Source: Paenibacillus sp. FSL H8-0048
GTDB lineage: Bacteria > Bacillota > Bacilli > Paenibacillales > Paenibacillaceae
Assembly: GCF_038002825.1 (NCBI RefSeq)
Contig: NZ_JBBODF010000001.1
Span: 1,364,001-1,428,000 of the forward strand
Length of the DNA stretch: 64,000 nt
Direction: 5' to 3'
The notes beneath the pieces were generated by a model that did no database searches, had not been told where the DNA came from, and was given only the letters and a program-made list of their open reading frames with translations. This document shows positions 17,007 to 25,179 of the stretch, one piece after another. The translations under genes were made by a program, and so were the position numbers. The stretch's first letter is position 1; the number at the start of each line of letters is the position of its first letter.

Positions 17007-18238
17007 TATAGTAAGGCTCCGGCAACACGCTCAGCTGCCAGCCGCAGAATCCGGCGCGCCACCTCATCCTTGGAAGCCAGCGGAAGATCAAGCACCAGAC
17101 CTTCGGCATCATACACCTTGACAATGTTGGTATCCGTGCCGAATCCCGCGCCTTCTACGGCCACATCATTGGCTACGATCAGATCAAGGTTCTTGCGGAC
17201 CAGCTTATCCTTGGCATAAAATTCGGCGTTGCCGGTCTCGGCGGCAAAGCCGATCAGGAACTGCTTCTCCTTGCTTCTGCCCAAACTCTCCAGAATATCA
17301 GTTGTCTTCACCAGCTCCAGCGTCATAGTGCTGCCGCTCTTCTTAATCTTCGAGTCACTGCTCTCGCGTGGACGGTAATCGGCAACCGCCGCTGCTTTTA
17401 CAAGAATATCGCAATTACTCCAGCGGGCCAGGACCGCATCGTGCATCTCCTGTGCCGACTGGACGCGGATCAGATCAATACCGGCATCACGGGGCGGCGC
17501 TTCATCGGTACGCGCGGCAATCAGCGTCACCGCGGCTCCCATGGCGCGCGCTGCGCGCGCGAGGGCGAAGCCCATTTTACCCGAGGAATCGTTGGAGATA
17601 TAACGGACAGGATCTATGCGTTCTACTGTTCCTCCTGCGGTAATTACCACTTTTTTGCCGGCAAGCGGCCCGGAGGTCTTCTCCTTCTGCAGTACAAAAA
17701 AGTTCTCAACCACCTTCACGATCTCTTCCGGTTCCTCGAGCCGTCCCTTGCCCACATACCCGCAGGCCAACAGCCCTTCTCCGGGTTCAATAAACTGAAC
17801 GCCTCTGTTATACAGGGTATCCATATTGCTGAGGACTGCCGGATGCTGATACATATGGACATTCATTGCCGGAGCTACCATAATAGGCGCTGTTGTAGCA
17901 AGAAGCGTGGTGGACAGCATATCATCTGCCAGGCCGTGGGCCATCTTGGCGATAATGTTGGCCGTAGCCGGAGCAATCAGAACCAGGTCGGCGGCATCTG
18001 CCAGATCAATATGCGAAATCGAAGACGGGTCTCGCTCCTGGAACGTATCACTATACACCCGCTGCTTTGACAACGACTGGAGCGTCAGCTCTGTAATGAA
18101 CTGCTTGGCCGATGACGTCATAATGACATGCACCTCGGCCCCCTTCTGGGTAAGCTTGCTGGTCAGCGCCGCCGCCTTATACGCAGCGATACCGCCGGTG
18201 ATTCCGAGTATAATCGACTTCCCTTGTAGGCTCTTCAT
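17006..18238 (-). CDS. coaBC: Bifunctional phosphopantothenoylcysteine decarboxylase/synthase
   Basis: Catalyses two steps of coenzyme A synthesis. 410 aa. The N-terminal flavoprotein CoaC domain shows GGIAAYKAA, the catalytic-loop region APAMNVHMYQHPAV and LLACGYVGKGRLEEP. The C-terminal CoaB domain (from about 190) has ITAGGTVERIDPVRYISN and KAAAVADYRP. It lies directly before priA, as in many Bacillota. Confidence 0.97.
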   Translation of the reverse strand: MKSLQGKSIILGITGGIAAYKAAALTSKLTQKGAEVHVIMTSSAKQFITELTLQSLSKQRVYSDTFQERDPSSISHIDLADAADLVLIAPATANIIAKMAHGLADDMLSTTLLATTAPIMVAPAMNVHMYQHPAVLSNMDTLYNRGVQFIEPGEGLLACGYVGKGRLEEPEEIVKVVENFFVLQKEKTSGPLAGKKVVITAGGTVERIDPVRYISNDSSGKMGFALARAARAMGAAVTLIAARTDEAPPRDAGIDLIRVQSAQEMHDAVLARWSNCDILVKAAAVADYRPRESSDSKIKKSGSTMTLELVKTTDILESLGRSKEKQFLIGFAAETGNAEFYAKDKLVRKNLDLIVANDVAVEGAGFGTDTNIVKVYDAEGLVLDLPLASKDEVARRILRLAAERVAGALL

Positions 18239-18296
18239 TTGTGCTCTCCCCCCGCTACTGAATCTATATACAGCCTCAGCCTTTCCATATAGATAG

Positions 18297-18323
18297 AGAA
18301 AAAAATAACAACCTTCCGGTTGT
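18297..18323 (-). terminator. Terminator downstream of rpoZ
   Basis: ACAACC (18308-18313) pairs with GGTTGT (18318-18323) around a TTCC loop, followed on the minus strand by TATTTTTTT. It should end the yitJ-yicC-remA-gmk-rpoZ transcript before coaBC. Confidence 0.75.
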
Positions 18324-18330
18324 CAGGAAC

Positions 18331-18413
18331 AGCCCGGTACGGGCTATTATTTGTTTATGAGCAGCCTGCCCGGCAGAAATGGTCCTGCCGCCCTTATTGT
18401 GGCGGCACCATTT
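18331..18413. other. Two further hairpins between rpoZ and coaBC
   Basis: The 240-bp gap holds a 6-bp hairpin AGCCCG/CGGGCT (18331-18345) and a longer one. In the longer one AAATGGT (18377-18383) and GCCGCC (18387-18392) pair with GGCGGC (18401-18406) and ACCATTT (18407-18413), with a 3-nt bulge on one side. Neither has a T-run. Their function is unknown. Confidence 0.6.
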
Positions 18414-18478
18414 CAAGCAAGACAAGTGCGGACAGATTATGCACCAAAGCTTCTCCAGCTTAGGCGATAAATCTGGTC

Positions 18479-18679
18479 CTATTCCTCGCCGCGTGTGACC
18501 ACAATGCGGTCTTCATAGATTTCTTCAAGTGCAACCCCAACGAATTTGTGGGATTTCGGAGCGCTGACATCGGTCTTGCCGCCTTCGCGGAGTGCTCTGG
18601 CCCGGCGGGCTGAAGCCACGACCAGGGAATATTTACTGTCGACCTTAGTCATCATTTCGTCAATGGATGGATATAGCAT
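18479..18679 (-). CDS. rpoZ: RNA polymerase omega subunit
   Basis: A 66-aa subunit that helps fold and assemble the beta' subunit. It begins MLYPSIDEMMTKVDSKYSLVV and contains ASARRARALREG, the core omega motif. I start at ATG 18677-18679, which has GAGGTG upstream; an in-frame GTG three codons earlier lies inside that ribosome binding site. It follows gmk, the standard gmk-rpoZ-coaBC order. Confidence 0.96.
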   Translation of the reverse strand: MLYPSIDEMMTKVDSKYSLVVASARRARALREGGKTDVSAPKSHKFVGVALEEIYEDRIVVTRGEE

Positions 18680-18734
18680 GTAAGGCACCTCTTCATCTTT
18701 TACTGTGTAGCAATGGACTTATCTGCAGAACCGG

Positions 18735-19304
18735 TTATCTAACCTTACAATGTTCGGCGATAATAATGCTTTCTATTCGCTTGCAAGCCAAATCAATCTC
18801 ATCGTTCACCACGGCATAATCATAATGCCGGATCAGACCGATCTCATCCTCGGCCACAGACATCCGGTGGCTGATCACATCAGGATGCTCCGTGCCCCGG
18901 CCGCGGATGCGGTCCTTCAGCTCGTCCATGGACGGGGGAAGAAGGAACACAAAGATACCTTCGGGGAATTTCTCCTTGACCTTGAGCGCTCCCTGAACCT
19001 CGATCTCCAGAATAATATCTCTTCCGCTCTCCAGGGTTCTCTCTACAAAGTCACGCGGAGTACCGTAATAATTGCCCACGTACTCCGCATATTCCAGCAG
19101 CATGTCGCCTTCAATCATATCATCGAACTGCTCTCTGGATTTGAAAAAATAATTGACTCCGTTCTCTTCACCCGCACGCGGTAAGCGCGTGGTGGCAGAA
19201 ACAGAATAGACGAGTTCAGGCATCTTCGGCCGCAGCGCTGTGCATACCGTACCTTTGCCGACACCGGAAGGGCCGGATAGTATAATCAGCAATCCTTTTG
19301 ACAT
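18735..19304 (-). CDS. gmk: Guanylate kinase
   Basis: Phosphorylates GMP to GDP. 189 aa with P-loop [12 protein letters not shown], the GMP-binding region [21 protein letters not shown] and the lid/core motif [13 protein letters not shown]. The ATG at 19302-19304 ([11 protein letters not shown]) has GGAGTG upstream and fits family length; a start four codons earlier is less likely. Confidence 0.97.
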   Translation of the reverse strand: MSKGLLIILSGPSGVGKGTVCTALRPKMPELVYSVSATTRLPRAGEENGVNYFFKSREQFDDMIEGDMLLEYAEYVGNYYGTPRDFVERTLESGRDIILEIEVQGALKVKEKFPEGIFVFLLPPSMDELKDRIRGRGTEHPDVISHRMSVAEDEIGLIRHYDYAVVNDEIDLACKRIESIIIAEHCKVR

Positions 19305-19322
19305 AGTACACTCCATTTGTTG

Positions 19323-19583
19323 TTATTCGTCGTTATCGTCGTCTTTGCTGGATAGGCGGTGAGCTACCGTCTCAGGCTGTACAGCCGAGAGAATCACATG
19401 GTCGCTGTCGGTAATGATGACAGCCCGCGTCCGCCTTCCGTAGGTGGCATCGATCAGCATATGCCTGTCTCTGGCCTCCTGGATAATTCTCTTAATCGGT
19501 GCCGATTCCGGGCTGACAATGGAAATAATGCGGTTCGCTGACACGATATTCCCAAAGCCGATGTTGATTAATTTGATTGCCAT
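19323..19583 (-). CDS. remA: Extracellular matrix regulatory protein RemA
   Basis: A small DNA-binding protein (86 aa, DUF370) that activates biofilm matrix and osmoprotection genes in Bacillus subtilis; it forms a ring that wraps DNA. The sequence [20 protein letters not shown] and the basic stretch [15 protein letters not shown] match the family. It lies between the yicC-type gene and gmk, the conserved Bacillota order. Confidence 0.95.
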   Translation of the reverse strand: MAIKLINIGFGNIVSANRIISIVSPESAPIKRIIQEARDRHMLIDATYGRRTRAVIITDSDHVILSAVQPETVAHRLSSKDDDNDE

Positions 19584-19635
19584 GTTCCGGTTGTTCCCCC
19601 CATAAGTAACATCATAGCTTGCTCACTGGTTCTTG

Positions 19636-20541
19636 TCATTCGAGATTCGCCGCCTGCTCGCGAATCTTCTCAAGCTCCGCCTTCATATCAAGCGTCAGAT
19701 TCACAACCGCCAGATGCGTGCACTTCGACCCTATTGTGTTGGTCTCCCTGTTCATCTCCTGGATCAGAAAATCAAGCTTGCGTCCGGCAGGCTCGCTGCC
19801 CAGCAGCAGGGCCCGGCATTGGCCGAAATGGCTGTGAAGCCGGGTCAACTCCTCATCAATATTGCAGCGGTCGGCAAAAATAGCCATCTCCATGCCAAAT
19901 TTATGCTCATCCCAGGGGAAGCTCCCGTCATTCAGCAGGTTAAGCCGCTGCCGCAGCTTCTCGCGCTGCTCCTCCACAACCAGAGGCGCATATCTGCTGA
20001 TTCCGGCATGCAGCTCTTCCAGACGGTCAAGTCTGCGCGTCAGATCAGCCGCCAGATAGGAGCCTTCGCGTCCGCGCATCTCCAGCAGGGCCTCCAGACT
20101 AAGCTGGAGACCCTGCTCCAGAAGCTCTGCAAGTTCTCCGGAAGCGTCAGCAGCAGCTGTCTCTTCCTTCGGTTCCATCACACCGGGCATAGCAAGGATA
20201 TCCCGCAGGGACAACTCACCCTTGAAGCCATACTCCCGGACCAGCACCTCCGCTGCATCAAGATAGGCGCTCACCCTGCGGCGGTCCAGCACAGGCGTGT
20301 CAGCCGCCCCGTCGGTGAGTTCTCTATTAATAATAACATCTACCCGTCCCCGTCTGATATGAGCCTGAACCATTCTGCGCAGTCTATCCTCATACCCCGT
20401 CCATTCCCTGGGCAACCGCAGCACAACTTCGCAGTACCGGTTATTCACCGATTTGACCTCGAATGTTATCTTGTGTCCGCCGGATTGCAGGGCTGACTGA
20501 CCGTATCCGGTCATACTATATGACAACGGAATCACATCCAT
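19636..20541 (-). CDS. YicC/YloC family endoribonuclease
   Basis: YicC-family proteins are Mn-dependent endoribonucleases that assemble as hexamers. 301 aa with the typical N-terminus SYSMTGYGQ and the C-terminal DUF1732 domain (LDFLIQEMNRETNTIGSKC). The start is uncertain: an in-frame TTG gives an N-terminus directly before SYSMTGYG, whereas the ATG used here adds MDVIP. It lies 24 bp after the yitJ-like gene and upstream of remA. Confidence 0.93.
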   Translation of the reverse strand: MDVIPLSYSMTGYGQSALQSGGHKITFEVKSVNNRYCEVVLRLPREWTGYEDRLRRMVQAHIRRGRVDVIINRELTDGAADTPVLDRRRVSAYLDAAEVLVREYGFKGELSLRDILAMPGVMEPKEETAAADASGELAELLEQGLQLSLEALLEMRGREGSYLAADLTRRLDRLEELHAGISRYAPLVVEEQREKLRQRLNLLNDGSFPWDEHKFGMEMAIFADRCNIDEELTRLHSHFGQCRALLLGSEPAGRKLDFLIQEMNRETNTIGSKCTHLAVVNLTLDMKAELEKIREQAANLE

Positions 20542-20564
20542 TACACTATTGTAATTGATTATTA

Positions 20565-22439
20565 CTAGCGAAACAAGGGGGATAACTTACGTCCTTGCTT
20601 CTTCCAAATATACTCCAGCAGCTGCACGCTCATATCATAGAACATAAACGGCGTAATCAGATAGATTCCGTTAAAATGTGCAATCGCCGCATCCAGCAGC
20701 TCCTTGGCGATCAGCACCCCTTCGGCCCGGCCCGCTTCCCCTTCGAGTCCGGCCATCCGGCTGCGGACCTCGGCGGAGAGCTGAATGCCGGGAACCTCAT
20801 TATGCAGATACTCGGCATTGCGTCCGCTGGCCAGCGGCATAATGCCGATGAAGATCGGAATATCAAGGTGCTCAGTAGCCTTGGCTATCCGGGCAATCAA
20901 TTCAGGGTCATACACGGGCTGGGTCATAATATAATCTGCACCCGAGGCAATCTTCTTCTCCAGGCGCTCAACCGCTTTGTCCAGATGCTTGACATTGGGA
21001 TTGAATGCTGCACCGATGACGAACTTTGCGTTCTGCTTGAGCGGCTTACCGGAGAAGGCCACGCCGTCATTGAGCTGCTTGATCATACGTATAATTTCAA
21101 AGGAAGTCAGGTCATAGATCGAGCTTGAGCCGGGCAGGTCCCCGAACCGGGCAGGGTCTCCGGTCACGGCCAGCACATGGTCAATCCCCAGCGCGTCGAA
21201 GCCCATCAGATGCGACTGGGTACCAATCAGGTTGCGGTCGCGGCAGGCAATATGCACCAGCGGCCGCAGGCCTGTGCGGGCTTGCACCAGATGCCCCAGC
21301 GCCATATTGCTCATACGGGTTACAGCAAGCGAATTATCGGCCAGCGTCAGGGCATCGGCTCCGGCCCGGCGCAGCGCTTCTGCGCCCTTCATGAACTTCG
21401 CGATGTCCAGATCGCGCGGAGGGTCAAGCTCTACGATGACGGTGTGGCGTTCCTTGACCAGATCGACCAGCGTTGGCTCGCCGCCTCCCTGCCCCCCGTC
21501 ATCCGCCAAATGCTCCTGCACCGCAATTCTCTCAGGCGCGCTGAAGGCAGCGGGCTCAGGCAGCGGCTCCACCACATAGCCCTTAAGGGCGGCGGAGATT
21601 TCAGCGATATGCTTAGGGGTGGTGCCGCAGCAGCCCCCGATAATCCGGCTGCCCATATCCGCGAACACCGGTGCCATCTGGCCGAAATACTCCGGTGATG
21701 CCCCGTAGCGGTACTGGCCGTCTACATAATCGGCTACGCCCGCATTCGGATAGATCGACACCGGCAGCGTCAGCTTGCCCTGTAGGGTACCCAGCGCACG
21801 CTTGATCCCGTTTGGTCCGGTGTTGCAGTTGAAGCCGATTACGTCCGCTCCGTCCTGCTGCAGAATATGGAAGGCTTCGGGAAGGGTTAACCCGTCCAGC
21901 GTCCGCGCCGAATCGTCCACCGCCAGTTGGCAGATTACCGGCAGCGGGCTGAGTTTGCGCACAGCCTTCAGCGCCAGATGAAGCTCCTCGACATCATAGA
22001 AGGTCTCCAGCATGATTCCGTCCGGCGCTTCCTCCAGAAGTGCAGCAATCTGCTGCGAGAAGAATTTCTTCAGCTCGGAGGAAGACAGATTCGCCCGTTT
22101 GCCGGCACGGATCGAGCCGATGGCTCCGACCACATAACCGTTCTCGCCGGCAGCCCGGCGGGCAATGCGGACACCCGCACGGTTGATATCCGCCACCTTG
22201 GCTTCCAATCCGAACTTCGACAGCTTGTCGTAGTTCGCGGAGTAGGTATTACTCTCCAGCAGTACAGCACCTGCATTGATGTAGCTGCGGTGCACATCCT
22301 CAATGACCTCCGGTGAGGTCAGATTCAATTCCTCGTAGGAGATGCCGACAGGGAAACCCTTTTGATACAAAAAAGTTCCCATCGCTCCGTCTCCGACCAA
22401 CACGCTGTTCTCCCATGCAGAGCGCAAATCCGGCTTCAC
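20565..22439 (-). CDS. Bifunctional homocysteine S-methyltransferase / 5,10-methylenetetrahydrofolate reductase (YitJ-like)
   Basis: The N-terminal half (about 1-290) is a zinc-dependent homocysteine S-methyltransferase with GDGAMGTFLYQKG, GFNCNTGP and the Cys pair in GGCCGTTPKHI. The C-terminal half (about 320-610) is a MetF-type flavin MTHFR with VIVELDPPRDLD, LAVTGDPARFGD and IMTQPVYDP. 624 aa. The start is GTG at 22437-22439 behind GGGGAGG. Genes of this kind are often controlled by a SAM riboswitch in Bacillus; none is recognisable in the 166 bp upstream, which instead holds a short inverted repeat. Confidence 0.95.
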   Translation of the reverse strand: MKPDLRSAWENSVLVGDGAMGTFLYQKGFPVGISYEELNLTSPEVIEDVHRSYINAGAVLLESNTYSANYDKLSKFGLEAKVADINRAGVRIARRAAGENGYVVGAIGSIRAGKRANLSSSELKKFFSQQIAALLEEAPDGIMLETFYDVEELHLALKAVRKLSPLPVICQLAVDDSARTLDGLTLPEAFHILQQDGADVIGFNCNTGPNGIKRALGTLQGKLTLPVSIYPNAGVADYVDGQYRYGASPEYFGQMAPVFADMGSRIIGGCCGTTPKHIAEISAALKGYVVEPLPEPAAFSAPERIAVQEHLADDGGQGGGEPTLVDLVKERHTVIVELDPPRDLDIAKFMKGAEALRRAGADALTLADNSLAVTRMSNMALGHLVQARTGLRPLVHIACRDRNLIGTQSHLMGFDALGIDHVLAVTGDPARFGDLPGSSSIYDLTSFEIIRMIKQLNDGVAFSGKPLKQNAKFVIGAAFNPNVKHLDKAVERLEKKIASGADYIMTQPVYDPELIARIAKATEHLDIPIFIGIMPLASGRNAEYLHNEVPGIQLSAEVRSRMAGLEGEAGRAEGVLIAKELLDAAIAHFNGIYLITPFMFYDMSVQLLEYIWKKQGRKLSPLFR

Positions 22440-22461
22440 CGCAAGAACCTCCCCTTGACTG

Positions 22462-22482
22462 ACATTAGTTTCATACTAATGT
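22462..22482. promoter_or_regulatory. Inverted repeat upstream of the yitJ-like gene
   Basis: ACATTAGT, 5-nt spacer TTCAT, ACTAATGT: a perfect 8-bp inverted repeat 23 bp before the GTG start, just upstream of its ribosome binding site. It is a candidate operator. The cognate regulator is unknown. Confidence 0.45.
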
Positions 22483-22605
22483 AACATAAATCGGGATGGA
22501 TGATAAGCTTTAGCAGGCAAAAGAGGCAGGCGTCCGTTATTCTTGTATGCCAGTCCGGCAAATGAATCATACTACGCTTAATCTTGCCGGAAGGAGACTG
22601 CATAA

Positions 22606-22863
22606 ATGAAGAAAAAAACAAGAAAACTGCTGCTGCGCAAATATACCGTAATTCTCCTGCTGTCGGCGCTTTCGCTGCTGTACCTGTACCTGCTGGACTT
22701 GATGCTCGGCTACGGCGCGGAGAATATCCGCTATATTCTGAATTATCTGCTCTATACTACCTCGGAGAAGCTGACTGCCGCTGTGCTGGTGCTGCTGCTG
22801 ATTGTGCCGGATGCCATCTATTGGGTGAGCGGCCGTCAGCCCGGCCGGGGAGCGGAGAAATGA
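22606..22863 (+). CDS. Small membrane protein of unknown function (85 aa)
   Basis: I do not recognise this protein. It starts MKKKTRKLLLRKYT (strongly basic, cytoplasmic), followed by a hydrophobic segment of about residues 15-35 (VILLLSALSLLYLYLLDLML) and a second one at about 57-73 (LTAAVLVLLLIVPDAIYWV). It therefore appears to have two membrane helices and a short basic tail. The ATG has an excellent GGAAGGAG site, which supports a real gene. It converges on, and overlaps by 28 bp, the 3' end of the gerB-type gene on the other strand. A role in germination is only suggested by position. Confidence 0.7.
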   Translation: MKKKTRKLLLRKYTVILLLSALSLLYLYLLDLMLGYGAENIRYILNYLLYTTSEKLTAAVLVLLLIVPDAIYWVSGRQPGRGAEK

Positions 22864-23936
22864 TCACGGACCGCCGTTACAATGACCAGCAGCACCGGAA
22901 TGACTATCATTAAATAAGGATACACCCTGTACAGCAGGGTCCCGCCCTCATCGAGATGTTCAATGAAGCTGCGTGCATCCAGCATGGAGGTGAAGAGGAT
23001 GATCAGTCCGCAGGGATAGAGCATTCTCCGGTACGGCAGCTTGAACAGGTCCGAGATTCCGATCAGCGCGGCAGCGAAGAAGACGGCCATTTTGAAAAAC
23101 ACCCCGATGATCAGTACCATAACCACGAAAATGTCCACCCGCTGGATGATATCCGAAATGGAAATCTTGCTGATCGTCGGCATCAGCGGGAGCGGCGAGC
23201 GCTCTACAATGTCAGCACCCAGAACCGAAACATTCAGAGCCATCGTGAAGCTGAGCAGCAGCGCGGAGAATACCATGGCGGCGGCGATGATCCAGGGCCC
23301 TTTTTTGACACTGGACAGATACGGCATCAGCATAGTGAAGCACACCATCTCCCCGAAAGGAAACATATAATTCTGATGAATCACCGAGCTAAGCACAGGC
23401 TGGAAGCCATTCTCCAGTACAGGCAACAGTCTGTGCAGATTGATTGTACCGGAGAGTATCAGCATCACTGTCCCGAACAGGCCGATTCCCAGAACGACAA
23501 ATGCGAATACCATGGACGTTCTGCTCAGTACCTCTATCCCCTTATGCAGCACATATGCTCCCGAGAGCAGCATCAGGGCGCTTAAGATGAACAGCGGAGT
23601 ATTGTGCATGGTCGACATTGCAAGCATAGTGCTGCCATCGCGCAGATCCCGGGCGGCCAGGTTTATGTAGAGAACAATGTAGAGCAGGCCTACCGGTGCC
23701 CCGATATATTTTCCGAGAATTTGCCGTGTATAGGCTGTAAAAGGCTGGTCCGGGTGCTTGCGGTACAGATAGGCGTATCCCGTGAACACGATCAGCCCCG
23801 CCGCGCAGCCGATCAGGATGGAGAGCCAGGCATCACGGCCTGCCCCCATTCCCAGATTAACCACCAGCGCCGTGCCCAGCTCGAACAGCACCGTCAGGCT
23901 GAAGAATTCGCCGAGTCCGATTTTGACCTTACCCAT
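22836..23936 (-). CDS. GerAB/GerKB family germinant receptor permease subunit
   Basis: A 366-aa integral membrane protein of the APC-like GerAB family that binds germinant in the spore inner membrane. About ten hydrophobic segments are visible, beginning FFSLTVLFELGTALVVNLG. It is the last gene of the gerA-gerC-gerB set, 40 bp after gerC. The specific germinant cannot be deduced. Confidence 0.9.
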   Translation of the reverse strand: MGKVKIGLGEFFSLTVLFELGTALVVNLGMGAGRDAWLSILIGCAAGLIVFTGYAYLYRKHPDQPFTAYTRQILGKYIGAPVGLLYIVLYINLAARDLRDGSTMLAMSTMHNTPLFILSALMLLSGAYVLHKGIEVLSRTSMVFAFVVLGIGLFGTVMLILSGTINLHRLLPVLENGFQPVLSSVIHQNYMFPFGEMVCFTMLMPYLSSVKKGPWIIAAAMVFSALLLSFTMALNVSVLGADIVERSPLPLMPTISKISISDIIQRVDIFVVMVLIIGVFFKMAVFFAAALIGISDLFKLPYRRMLYPCGLIILFTSMLDARSFIEHLDEGGTLLYRVYPYLMIVIPVLLVIVTAVRDHFSAPRPG

Positions 23937-23976
23937 ATTTCGTGGACCTCCTCACCCGGTTACCCTACCGGCAGAC

Positions 23977-25179
23977 TTAATGAATCTGAAAAGAGTTGCT
24001 GCGCATATCCGTATGCCGGATGACCACATCCGCATCGAACCGGATCTCACAGTCAGCGAATACATTCTCCCAGTGGTCCCTGACCTTCTTCCAGCCGCGC
24101 GGGTCCTTCCGCTGCAATGCCCGTCCGAAGCCGAGATAATCGCTGCCCATTTCTTTGGCGGTGGTTATAGCTGCCTGGACATGCTTCACGCTTTCTTTTA
24201 TAAGCCGGTCTGACAGCTCTTTCAGCACTTTAGGCGAGGTAAGATCGAGCGGACCCGGAGCCTCCTTGAGCGCTGCCTGCTGAGTGATCTTGACCGTAAA
24301 GACCGGATGCTCCGGGTCAGACGACTCGACTGCAAGCGACACCTGGGACTGATAGACATTGAAGGAGAGATAATTGCCCTCCTGCTGCTTGAGCAGAACC
24401 GGGAACTCTTTGATCCGATTATGCAAAAGAACGGTGCCCAGTGCAGCGTCACCCGTAAGCCAGCCCTTCAGCTTGTCATCCTTGAACGCCGCCAGGGAGG
24501 AGACTCTCAGGATCGACCCGGGTTCGATATTCTTCAGGCTGTCATTGCTGCCCGATGCCGGAGTCCACCCTCCTCTCGTGTATACCCCGTTGATCACCGG
24601 ACCGCCTCCTCTGATCTCAATTCCCCGGATCACATCGTCTACGGCCATGCGGAAGTTATACCCGAACTGCTTGGAGGTCGTCTCCAGCTTTTCCACCAGA
24701 TCATTGGCCGGGATTTTGCTGAATACAGTCATTGTGGACATGATCTCACGCGCAGGCTGTCCCTTGGAGATGAAGATCAGGCTGTTCAGCCGGGTATCGC
24801 TCTCCCGCTCCAGCACATCCAGAAGATCCTTGATGCCTTCGCGGGCGAAGACCTCCGAGATCACCAGCACCCGCACATGGCCCAGAGAGAGGAAGCGTGC
24901 CGTCTGGCGGGAAGCATCTGCGAGCGCCTCGAACATCGTACGGCCTGCACCTGTGTACAGCGCAACCGGTGATATGCCTCTGCTTTTCTCTCCGGAGATT
25001 TCCTCCGCTACTATCACTTGAAAAGACAGCTTGTACCGCTCAGCCTCAGAGTCGCCTTTATCGATCGCTACCCCCGAGACAATCGCCCGCCGGTTGAGTT
25101 CAACACTGTCCCAGCAGCCGGTAAGCAGCAGCATTGGAAGGATAAGCATCAGCCCCAGACGGAAAATTCTATTCTTCAC
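23977..25179 (-). CDS. Ger(x)C family germinant receptor lipoprotein
   Basis: The C subunit of a germinant receptor: a lipoprotein on the outer face of the spore inner membrane. The signal peptide ends in a lipobox, MLLLTGCWD, just before WDSVELNRRAIV, the family's typical mature start. The start is GTG at 25179 (VKNRIFRLG) preceded by AAGGAGGAG; it overlaps the gerA stop by 11 bp. Starting at the ATG upstream would bury the ribosome binding site. About 400 aa, normal for the family. Confidence 0.92.
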   Translation of the reverse strand: MKNRIFRLGLMLILPMLLLTGCWDSVELNRRAIVSGVAIDKGDSEAERYKLSFQVIVAEEISGEKSRGISPVALYTGAGRTMFEALADASRQTARFLSLGHVRVLVISEVFAREGIKDLLDVLERESDTRLNSLIFISKGQPAREIMSTMTVFSKIPANDLVEKLETTSKQFGYNFRMAVDDVIRGIEIRGGGPVINGVYTRGGWTPASGSNDSLKNIEPGSILRVSSLAAFKDDKLKGWLTGDAALGTVLLHNRIKEFPVLLKQQEGNYLSFNVYQSQVSLAVESSDPEHPVFTVKITQQAALKEAPGPLDLTSPKVLKELSDRLIKESVKHVQAAITTAKEMGSDYLGFGRALQRKDPRGWKKVRDHWENVFADCEIRFDADVVIRHTDMRSNSFQIH

